The notes below the pieces were generated by a model. That model saw nothing but the letters and a program-made list of their open reading frames with translations, was not told the origin of the DNA and ran no database searches. Both the position numbers and the translations under genes were made by a program. Source: Myxococcota bacterium (GTDB lineage Bacteria > Myxococcota_A > UBA9160 > PR03). Taken from it: DNA of 20,836 nt. The DNA lies in NCBI GenBank assembly GCA_030066475.1, contig JASJBO010000025.1:1-20836 (forward strand), written 5' to 3'. Of this stretch, positions 14,513 to 20,836 are shown piece after piece (position 1 is the stretch's first letter; every line of letters begins with the position of its first letter).

Positions 14513-16291
14513 GTGGCGCAGGCACCGATCGGCACGGCGTGCGAGCCGGCGGCCGCGAGCGGCTCGGACCGGATCGCGCGCCTGCGACGTCCGGAGCTGC
14601 TGCTGCTCTGGGCCCGCCTCTGCATGCTCGGCACCGTCCTCGCGGTGGGAGCGCGCGTCCTCCACTACGCCAACCTGCCGCTCGGCGACCGCGTCCAGGA
14701 TCTCCTCAGCCGCGTGCTGAACTTCCAGATCTACGAGATGGTGGCCTCCGCCTTCGCGCTCCTCGTGCTCTTCCCGGCCTTCCTCCTGGCGCTGCTGCTG
14801 CTCGGGGTCGACGTCGGGCTGCGTCGCCGCGGCTCGTCGCTCCGGCTCGGCTCGCGGGTCGAGCGGGGCCGGCAGGGCTCCCGGCCCTGGCTGGCCGCGC
14901 TGCTGTGGACGCTGATGCTGGTCTACAACCCGGCCATCGATCTCGACCCCGAGCTCTCGAACCTGTGCCTGGCGAGTCTCGTGCTGCTGGCCCCGTCGCT
15001 GCTGGAGCGGGCCGGCGCCCGGACCCGGGGCCGCCTGCGCCTCGCGCAGGCCGCCATCGGCCTCGGCATCGCGGGCACCTGGTGGATCGCGCAGCCGAGC
15101 ATCTGGGAGCGGCTGGGGCTGGCGATCTTCGCGGCCGGCATGCTGTGGCTCGTGCTCTCCGGCAACGCCAGGCTCGCGCCGCGGGATCGCTGCTGGCTCG
15201 CGCTCGCGCTCGCCATCTTCGTGCAGTTCCTGGTGAGCATGACCGCGGTGAACGGGGAGCCGCTCGGCGGCGTGCGGATCGGTCACCGGCAGTACGCCTA
15301 CACCTTCTGCGAGGACCCGGAGCGGAACCGGCTCTACGCCGCCGTCCCCTGCGACCTGGGCAGCGGGCGCTGCGAGTGGGGCTTCGTCGCCGAGCACGAC
15401 CTCGCCGACCTGTCGCGGCCGCCGGTCGAGCACCAGTTCTTCTCGGAGAGCTTCCACGGCCGCCTGGTGCACCTCGCCTGCCTCGAGGACACCATCCACG
15501 TGGGCATGGCCGAGACGACCATCGACGGCGAGGTGCAGGCCGAGAACGTGATGGCCTTCCGGACGGACGACCCGTCGGTCGTCACGCGCAGCCTCTTCGG
15601 GGGAGCGCTGGGCCCGCGGGCCGTCTACGATGCGCGGCACGGCGCCGTCTACTACACCAGCGAGTGGTCGCAACACATCTACCGCTACGACCTGGAGTCG
15701 GAGGAGCTGCATCACCACATCAGTGACGGGATCTACGGCCCCGGTGTCGAAGGCTCCGTCATGGTCGAGAACCACGGCCTGCACGAGGGTCGCGACACCG
15801 TGATCTTCTCGGAGTGGCTCTCCGGATCGAAGATCTACGAGGTCGACCGCAGCAGCCTCGAGCACGTCGGCACCTACGACGCCGGGAACGGCGGCAACCA
15901 CGCTGCGATCGTCGACGACGGGCTCGACCGGATCTGGTCGAGCGGCGTCTGGGGCATCGACGTGATCGACATGGCGACCGGCGAGGCGCTGATGCGACGT
16001 CGCCTGGGGGTCGGCACCCGCCTGCCCGTGATCGACGAGCGCAACCGGATCGCGTACGTCCCGACCACGGTGGGGCGCATCTTCGCGTTCGACCGCGACG
16101 ACCTGCGCCTGCTCGGGAACATGCTGGTCGGCACCGGCGGGCGGCACCCGCACATCACGCTCGACGGTCGCTACCTGCTGGCCGGCAACCAGGATGGCTA
16201 CAGCTACTGGGACACCCGCCGGCTCGCCGCCCACTGGCGGGGCGGGGAGGCGCCGCCCGCTGCCCACCCGGGCGAAGGCGCCGGCGAGTAG
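14513..16291 (+). CDS. P4: multi-TM protein with C-terminal beta-propeller-like domain
   Basis: This 592-residue unrecognised protein is the fourth and most divergent paralogue. The GTG at 14513, four bases after fcl, is chosen because an earlier in-frame start would overlap fcl by ~180 bases with Arg/Ala-rich sequence. About seven hydrophobic segments lie in residues 29-245, with an extra basic loop 'RLGSRVERGRQGSRPW' and the motif 'IDLDPELS' at 142-149. The 'HGG' motif of the other copies is missing, but 'YAYTFCEDPERNRLYAAVPC' is kept, with cysteines 266, 280, 287 and 323. Propeller-like units include 'VYDARHGAVYYTSEW', 'RDTVIFSEWLSGSKIYEVD', 'IDVIDMATG', 'VIDERNRIAYVPT' and 'IFAFDRDDLRLLG'. 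It has a short extra Pro/Gly-rich tail. The next gene follows after seven bases. Confidence 0.9.
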   Translation: MAQAPIGTACEPAAASGSDRIARLRRPELLLLWARLCMLGTVLAVGARVLHYANLPLGDRVQDLLSRVLNFQIYEMVASAFALLVLFPAFLLALLLLGVDVGLRRRGSSLRLGSRVERGRQGSRPWLAALLWTLMLVYNPAIDLDPELSNLCLASLVLLAPSLLERAGARTRGRLRLAQAAIGLGIAGTWWIAQPSIWERLGLAIFAAGMLWLVLSGNARLAPRDRCWLALALAIFVQFLVSMTAVNGEPLGGVRIGHRQYAYTFCEDPERNRLYAAVPCDLGSGRCEWGFVAEHDLADLSRPPVEHQFFSESFHGRLVHLACLEDTIHVGMAETTIDGEVQAENVMAFRTDDPSVVTRSLFGGALGPRAVYDARHGAVYYTSEWSQHIYRYDLESEELHHHISDGIYGPGVEGSVMVENHGLHEGRDTVIFSEWLSGSKIYEVDRSSLEHVGTYDAGNGGNHAAIVDDGLDRIWSSGVWGIDVIDMATGEALMRRRLGVGTRLPVIDERNRIAYVPTTVGRIFAFDRDDLRLLGNMLVGTGGRHPHITLDGRYLLAGNQDGYSYWDTRRLAAHWRGGEAPPAAHPGEGAGE

Positions 16292-16298
16292 ATCGACG

Positions 16299-17621
16299 AT
16301 GTTGGCGCGCAGAGCCCGCTCGACCCTGCGGCGCGTCGTCGCCGAGCGGGTCTCGTCGTCGACCCGATACTGCGACCGCCTGATCCAGTGGCGCGCCCAC
16401 GTCTGGGACGACGGGGAGCTGCTCTCGCTGTGCGAGTGTCGCGCGAAGGAGCGTCTGGACGGGGACGCCGAGCTGCCCGACCTGGCTGGCGATCGGGACT
16501 CGCGCACGGCCGTCCTGCTCAACGGGACCTTCAACTACGACTACGACATCCAGGGCCTGCTGCTGGGGATCAAGCCGAAGCTCGCCCGCGCCAGCCGCGT
16601 CCTGGCCGTCTGCTACAACCCGTACCTGCGCTGGGTCTACCGCCTGGCGGACGCGCTCGGCCTGCGCAGCGCGCCGCTGCCCACGACCTTCCTCACCCAC
16701 GCGGCGATTCGCAGCATCGCGCGGACGGCCGGGTACGAGGTGGTGCGCGCGCGCGCCGCCGGCCACTGCCCCCTCGAGCTGTTCGGCCTCGGCACGCTGG
16801 TCAATCGCCTGCTCGCCGGGATTCCCGGCGTCCGGAACCTCGCGCTCGCGACGGTCGTCGTCCTGCGCCCCCTCGTCGCGGAGACGAGGCGGCCCTCGCT
16901 GACGGTGGTCGTGCCGGCGCGGGACGAGCGCGACAACATCGAGGCGGCGCTCGAGCGCCTGCCGGACTTCGGCGGCGCCGACGTCGAGGTGATCTTCGTC
17001 GAAGGCCATTCGAGCGACGGGACCTGGGAGGAGATCGAGCGGGTCGTCGCGGCGTGGGGCGACCGGGTCCCGTGCCGCGCGCTCCGGCAGCGAGGCACGG
17101 GAAAGGCGGACGCCGTGCGGCTGGGCTTCGCCGAGGCCCGGGGCGAGCTGCTGACCATCCTCGACGCCGACCTGACGATGCCGCCCGAGCTGCTCGACCG
17201 CTTCTACGAGGCCTGGTGCGAGGGCCTCGCCGACTTCGTCAACGGCAGCCGGCTGATCTACCCGATGGAGGGGGCGGCGATGCGCTGGCTCAACCACCTG
17301 GGCAACGTGTTCTTCGCCAAGCTCCTGAGCGTGACGCTCGAGCTGCCGGTCAGCGACGCCCTGTGCGGCACCAAGCTGCTCGCCCGCCGCGACTACGAGC
17401 GCTTCGTCGCGTGGCGCGGCGACTTCGGCGACTTCGACCCCTTCGGCGACTTCGAGCTGCTCTTCCCGGCTGCGACGATGGGCCTCGGCTGCGTCGACAT
17501 CGCCGTGCGCTACCGCGAGCGCACCTACGGGTCGACGAGCATCCGGCGCTTCGCCCACGGCTGGGAGCTGCTCAAGATGACGGCGGTCGGCCTGCTGCGG
17601 ATCCGGCTCGGACCCGGGTGA
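16299..17621 (+). CDS. GT2 glycosyltransferase fused to a degenerate methyltransferase-like domain
   Basis: This 440-residue protein starts at the ATG seven bases after P4. Residues ~70-192 ('YDYDIQGLLLGIKPKL', 'VLAVCYNPYLRWVYRLAD', 'FLTHAAIRSIARTAGYEVV', 'LGTLVNRLLAGIPGVRNLAL') match the back half of the class I methyltransferase domain found in methyltransferase-GT2 fusion proteins. The glycine-rich SAM-binding front half is absent; only ~65 unrelated-looking residues precede it. Residues ~199-440 are a complete GT2 domain: 'LTVVVPARDERDNIEAAL', 'FVEGHSSDGTW', 'GTGKADAVRLGFAEARG', DxD at Asp289/Asp291 in 'LDADLTMPPE', and 'DALCGTKLLARRDYE'. It probably transfers a sugar to a lipid carrier and is unlikely to methylate. 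It is the last gene of the plus operon, with P5 converging 12 bp away. Confidence 0.9.
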   Translation: MLARRARSTLRRVVAERVSSSTRYCDRLIQWRAHVWDDGELLSLCECRAKERLDGDAELPDLAGDRDSRTAVLLNGTFNYDYDIQGLLLGIKPKLARASRVLAVCYNPYLRWVYRLADALGLRSAPLPTTFLTHAAIRSIARTAGYEVVRARAAGHCPLELFGLGTLVNRLLAGIPGVRNLALATVVVLRPLVAETRRPSLTVVVPARDERDNIEAALERLPDFGGADVEVIFVEGHSSDGTWEEIERVVAAWGDRVPCRALRQRGTGKADAVRLGFAEARGELLTILDADLTMPPELLDRFYEAWCEGLADFVNGSRLIYPMEGAAMRWLNHLGNVFFAKLLSVTLELPVSDALCGTKLLARRDYERFVAWRGDFGDFDPFGDFELLFPAATMGLGCVDIAVRYRERTYGSTSIRRFAHGWELLKMTAVGLLRIRLGPG

Positions 17622-17633
17622 TGGCGCGCGCGC

Positions 17634-19265
17634 TCAGCCCCCGTCGGGGCGGAAGCGCCGCGCCAGGGCGTCCGTGCTCCACCAGTAGTGGGCCTCGGCG
17701 GAGCCGGCCAGCAGGCGCTCGCCGTCGCGGGTCACGTGCGGGTAGCGCGAGCCCCAGCCGAGCGGGATGCGGCCGAGGTACTCGAAGCTGTCGCGGTCGA
17801 ACACGTGGAGCTTGCCCTCGCCGAGGGTCGGGACGTAGACGAGGCTGTGCTGCGCGTCGACGACCGGCTTGCGCGCGATGAAGCCCAGCCTGCGCCGGTG
17901 GGTGGTGCGGCCCGTGTTCAGGTCGATCACCTCGACGCCCCAGAAGCTGGTCGCGTAGACCCGGTCGAGCTCCGCATCGACAGTGAGCTCCGCGCCGCCG
18001 CCGTGCGGGTAGCTCTGGAGCAGCTCGAGCGTGTCCAGGTCGTACGCGCGGATCGGGGTCTCGATGGAGATGGTGAAGAGGTGCCGCCGCCCGGGGTGGA
18101 TCTCGCCGAAGACGATGCGCTCCGAGGCCGGTCCCTCCTCCTCGAGGCGCGTCATCTCGCCCGTGGCGCGGTCGACGCGGTGCAGCCGCAGCACGTCGTC
18201 GCCCAGGTAGAGCAGCGCGTTGGCCGCCTCGTCGTGGACGATGCGGTGCCCCCCCTCCTCGCCGAGCAGGAACGGCCGAACGGCGTGCGGCGGGTCCAGG
18301 TCGAACGCCATGGCGCTCTCGAGCAGGTACTCGCCCCGATAGCTCGTGCGGTTCATGCCGATCTGGATCGAGTCCTCGAGGCAGACGAGCTGCTCGATGC
18401 GCCCGTAGTGCTCGTCGTCGAGCACGTGGTGCTTCGCGACGAGCGAGAGGTCGTCGAGGTCGAACTCGGCGACGTAGCCGTCCTTGCACTCCTCCAGCAG
18501 GTCGGGGCGCGTCCCGCAGCGCGGCACCGTGGCGTAGAGCCGGTTGCGCTGCGCCGACTCGCAGTAGCTGTAGGCCATGCCGTCGCCCAGGCGGTTGCCG
18601 TCGTGGAGCGACAGGACGTTCGGCAGCAGCGCCGGGGCCACCTGCAGCGGGGGGAGCAGGAGCACGAGCAGCGTGAAGCGGTCGCGCAGCCCGAGCAGCC
18701 GGCGGCCCGGGAAGACGGCGAGCCACAGCAGCGCCGCCCAGAGCAGCAGGAGCACGGCGTCGGCCACGTCGCCGGCGCTGGCCGCCCAGATCCCGACCCA
18801 CGCGACGGGCGCGAGCCGGGTCCAGCGCGAGCGCTCCGGGGCGCGCAGCAGCAGGAACGGAAGCGACGTGAGCCCGGCCGCGGCGAGGTGGGGATTCAGG
18901 TCGAAGAAGCCCTGGTTCAGCACGATGACGCCCCAGAAGGCCGAGTGCAGCCAGGGCGCCAGGTGCCGCACGTCGCCGACCTTCGGCAGGACCCAGCGGA
19001 GGCGGACCACGGCCAACGCCAGCAGCATGGGGCCGCCGAGGACGGTCAGCGAGAGATCGAACGGCATGACGAGCACCGTCTCGTACGCCATGGGCAGCAG
19101 CCCGGAGCGGAGTGCCGCCTCCACCTCGGCACCGAGCGGCCAGCCCGCCAGGTAGACGGCCCGCGCGCCCAGGCAGCCGGCGAGGGCGGCCAGGCACAGC
19201 CCGAACCAGAGGCGGTGGAGCAGCGGCAGGCGTTGCGGCGGCGGTGCGTCGAGCGCCTCTGTCAC
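17634..19265 (-). CDS. P5: multi-TM protein with C-terminal beta-propeller-like domain
   Basis: This 543-residue unrecognised protein is the fifth paralogue. The GTG at 19265 is preferred over a TTG at 19295, because a GGGGAG run lies upstream of the former and the extra ten residues are not family-like; neither start is certain. About seven hydrophobic segments lie in residues 17-219, with 'FDLNPHLAA' at 121-129. The linker reads 'HDGNRLGDGMAYSYCES', with cysteines 235, 250, 260 and 295 and 'GYVAEFDLDDLSL'. Propeller-like units include 'IVHDEAANALLYLGDD', 'TVDAELDRVYATSFWGVE', 'VIDLNTGRT', 'VVDAQHSLVYVPT' and 'LHVFDRDSFEYLG'. It ends 'YWWSTDALARRFRP'. It follows the GT2 gene on the minus strand and converges on the plus operon, with only 12 bp between stops and no room for a terminator. 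Closest to P1. Confidence 0.92.
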   Translation of the reverse strand: MTEALDAPPPQRLPLLHRLWFGLCLAALAGCLGARAVYLAGWPLGAEVEAALRSGLLPMAYETVLVMPFDLSLTVLGGPMLLALAVVRLRWVLPKVGDVRHLAPWLHSAFWGVIVLNQGFFDLNPHLAAAGLTSLPFLLLRAPERSRWTRLAPVAWVGIWAASAGDVADAVLLLLWAALLWLAVFPGRRLLGLRDRFTLLVLLLPPLQVAPALLPNVLSLHDGNRLGDGMAYSYCESAQRNRLYATVPRCGTRPDLLEECKDGYVAEFDLDDLSLVAKHHVLDDEHYGRIEQLVCLEDSIQIGMNRTSYRGEYLLESAMAFDLDPPHAVRPFLLGEEGGHRIVHDEAANALLYLGDDVLRLHRVDRATGEMTRLEEEGPASERIVFGEIHPGRRHLFTISIETPIRAYDLDTLELLQSYPHGGGAELTVDAELDRVYATSFWGVEVIDLNTGRTTHRRRLGFIARKPVVDAQHSLVYVPTLGEGKLHVFDRDSFEYLGRIPLGWGSRYPHVTRDGERLLAGSAEAHYWWSTDALARRFRPDGG

Positions 19266-19317
19266 GGTGCGGCGTCCGCGCTCCCCGCGGTCCAAGCGAA
19301 AGGGCTCGGGCTGCGGC

Positions 19318-20052
19318 TCATCGGGCGCTGCGGTAGCGCCCGCTGCGCACGTTGCGACGGATCCGCAGCACGTCGCGGGTCATCGCCAGGCCGTCGCGGA
19401 GGGGCCGGATGGTCTCGCTCTCGGCGAAGTGCCACTCGATCGGGACCTCGACCACGCCCAGCCCACGGAAGGCCGCGATCTCGAGCAGCTCGACGTCGAA
19501 GGCCCAGCCCTCGAGCGTCTGCAGGCGGAAGACCGTCTCGGCGGCCTCGGCCGTGAACAGCTTGAAGCCGCACTGGGTGTCGCGGAAGGGCTGGCGGACC
19601 AGCGAGCGGACCACGGAGTTGAAGACGCGGCCGAGCACGCGGCGGTAGGGGGGCTCTCCGACGCGCACGGCCTGGGCGCTCTCCCGCGTGGCGATGGCGA
19701 TGTCGAACTCTCCACCGACCGCCTCGACGAAGCGGGGCAGCTCGCGCAGGGGCATCGCCAGGTCGGCGTCGCACATGAAGCGGTAGCGCCCGCGCGCGGC
19801 CAGCATGCCCGTGCGCACCGAGGCGCCCTTGCCGCGGTGTGGCTCGGCGTGGACCCGGAAGCGGGCGTCGCGCTCCGCCATCGCCCGGGCGATGGCGAGG
19901 CTGTCGTCGCGCGAGCCGTCGTCGACGACGTGCACCTCGAACGCGTGGGGCCAGCGCTCGAGCTCCTTCTGGAGCGTGCGCAGGCTCGCCTCGATGCGCT
20001 TGCCCTCGTTGTAGCACGGGACGATCACGCTCAGGTGGACGTCCGGGCTCAT
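19318..20052 (-). CDS. GT2 glycosyltransferase, polyprenyl-phosphate glucosyltransferase (ALG5)-like
   Basis: This 244-residue GT2 enzyme resembles dolichyl-phosphate beta-glucosyltransferase. It shows 'LSVIVPCYNEGKRIEASL' from residue 7, 'VVDDGSRDDS' at 42-51, 'HRGKGASVRTGMLAARGRY' at 72-90, the metal-binding 'CDADLAMPL' at 94-102, and 'DTQCGFKLFTAEAAE' and 'GWAFDVELLEIA' of the acceptor half, with 'PIEWHFAESETI' near the end. There are no transmembrane segments. The predicted reaction is transfer of a hexose, probably glucose, from a nucleotide donor to polyprenyl phosphate on the cytoplasmic side of the membrane. It lies 37 bp after the radical SAM gene and about 50 bp before P5, giving another GT2-propeller pair. 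Confidence 0.92.
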   Translation of the reverse strand: MSPDVHLSVIVPCYNEGKRIEASLRTLQKELERWPHAFEVHVVDDGSRDDSLAIARAMAERDARFRVHAEPHRGKGASVRTGMLAARGRYRFMCDADLAMPLRELPRFVEAVGGEFDIAIATRESAQAVRVGEPPYRRVLGRVFNSVVRSLVRQPFRDTQCGFKLFTAEAAETVFRLQTLEGWAFDVELLEIAAFRGLGVVEVPIEWHFAESETIRPLRDGLAMTRDVLRIRRNVRSGRYRSAR

Positions 20053-20089
20053 GGCGCGTCCGGGGTCCCGTCGCTGAGGGCCGCAGCGC

Positions 20090-20836
20090 CTATAGCCCCG
20101 CCCCGGACTCGATCCGGTCCTTGAGGCGCGGGGCGTCGCTGCGCTCGTGCAGGTGCCGGCGGTAGAGCCCCGAACGATGCCGCCGCAGGATCTCCTTCAC
20201 GTTCAGGCTCAGCTGCAGCAGGAAGGTCGCGGGCACGCGCTTCACCCGCAGGTGGAAGCCCCACAGGTGGATCGCCAGGAAGGCCAGGTAGAACAGGCGG
20301 TTCTCGGGCAGCTTCACCAGCTGGAGCACCAGCGGCGTGAGCCGCGGGAAGCGGACCGCCAGGTAGAAGAACTTCTGGAGGTTGGCCACCTCGCGCCGGT
20401 GGGGGAGGCGGAGCGGGGTCGAGCCGTAGTTGAAGGGCTCGATCTCGTCGAACTCCTGCTCGCTGTCGACCAGCTGGCGCTCGCGCACCGCGATCTCGTG
20501 GATCTCGGTGCCCGGGTAGGGCTGCATGATCGAGACCTGCGCGTAGTCCGGCTGGATCTCCTGGTTGAGCCGCAGCGTCTCGAGAGTCTCCTCCCAGGTC
20601 TCGGTCGGCGCCCCCACGATGTTGTAGGTGACCACGCGGATGCCGTGGGCGCGCAGCAGGCGGGCTGCCTCGATGATCTCGGCCCGCGTCACCGTCTTCT
20701 GGAGCACCTCGTTGCGCATGCGCTCGCTGCCGCTCTCGACGCCGAAGGCGACCATCTCGCAGCCGGCGCGAACCAGGGGCTCGATCGACTCCTCGCTCAC
20801 CAGGTCGGCGCGCAGGTTGCACTGGAAGGGCAGCCC
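20090..20836 (-). CDS. radical SAM protein, 5' end beyond window
   Basis: This is the C-terminal 248 residues of a radical SAM enzyme; the frame runs off the right edge of the window ('GLPFQCNLRADL' are the first codons visible). 'CNLRADLVSEE', 'AGCEMVAFGVESGSERM', 'RVVTYNIVGAPTETWEET' and 'SIMQPYPGTEIHEIA' are the later strands of the radical SAM barrel seen in B12-binding-type family members. The CxxxCxxC cluster motif and any cobalamin-binding domain would lie outside the window. The C-terminal part is basic and hydrophobic ('LFYLAFLAIHLWGFHLRVKR'), suggesting membrane attachment, as in the radical SAM protein at 11924-13519. It is the first visible gene of the minus-strand unit with the GT2 and P5. 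Confidence 0.88.
   Translation of the reverse strand, partial: GLPFQCNLRADLVSEESIEPLVRAGCEMVAFGVESGSERMRNEVLQKTVTRAEIIEAARLLRAHGIRVVTYNIVGAPTETWEETLETLRLNQEIQPDYAQVSIMQPYPGTEIHEIAVRERQLVDSEQEFDEIEPFNYGSTPLRLPHRREVANLQKFFYLAVRFPRLTPLVLQLVKLPENRLFYLAFLAIHLWGFHLRVKRVPATFLLQLSLNVKEILRRHRSGLYRRHLHERSDAPRLKDRIESGAGL

Noticed and set aside
13862..16534. Long minus-strand open frame over fcl and P4
   Set aside because: It is antisense to fcl and P4, which have conserved motifs, and its composition is typical of a shadow frame.

Overview
The window is GC-rich chromosomal DNA with strong G/C preference at third codon positions. Dense, overlapping operons and a secreted protein with thrombospondin type 3 and dockerin-like calcium repeats suggest a deltaproteobacterial-type organism (Myxococcota or a related uncultured lineage). 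The taxonomy is inference. I saw no rRNA, tRNA, CRISPR array, transposase or phage gene.

Layout. (1) 1-183: two 81-bp tandem repeats that end at the stop codon of a secreted calcium-repeat protein (184-2361, minus). (2) 2546-7345, minus strand, transcribed from right to left: a short aminotransferase-like remnant, a membrane/beta-propeller protein (P1), an NAD-dependent sugar epimerase, a nucleotide-sugar dehydrogenase and a family 2 glycosyltransferase (GT2). (3) 7346-7655: a 310-bp divergent region, part of which is the aminotransferase remnant. (4) 7656-17621, plus strand: GT2, P2, P3, then an internal promoter candidate, a B12-type radical SAM protein, GDP-L-fucose synthase, P4, and a GT2 with a degenerate methyltransferase-like N-terminus. 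(5) 17634-20836, minus strand: P5, a polyprenyl-phosphate-glucose-synthase-like GT2, and a radical SAM protein cut by the window edge.

The most striking content is a family of five divergent paralogues, here called P1 to P5 (5681-7345, 8428-10086, 10106-11806, 14513-16291, 17634-19265). Each has about seven or eight N-terminal membrane segments, a conserved DL[NHD] motif between two of them, a cysteine-bearing linker and a C-terminal beta-propeller-like domain of repeated 'VxDxxxxLYV...VFDxxTLE' units. I do not recognise the family. The copies are interleaved with four GT2 enzymes and nucleotide-sugar genes, and they fall into two subfamilies that follow the coding strand.

Working picture (inference). 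The cytoplasmic enzymes make and modify nucleotide sugars: dehydrogenase, epimerase and fucose synthase, with a lost aminotransferase. GT2 enzymes of the DPM1/ALG5 type load sugars onto a polyprenyl-phosphate carrier or a lipid acceptor. The P proteins, with their propellers probably outside the inner membrane, take part in transfer, export or recognition of the glycan. The four separate GT2 enzymes and five P variants suggest a modular surface-glycan or glycolipid locus that has grown by duplication, inversion and gene decay.
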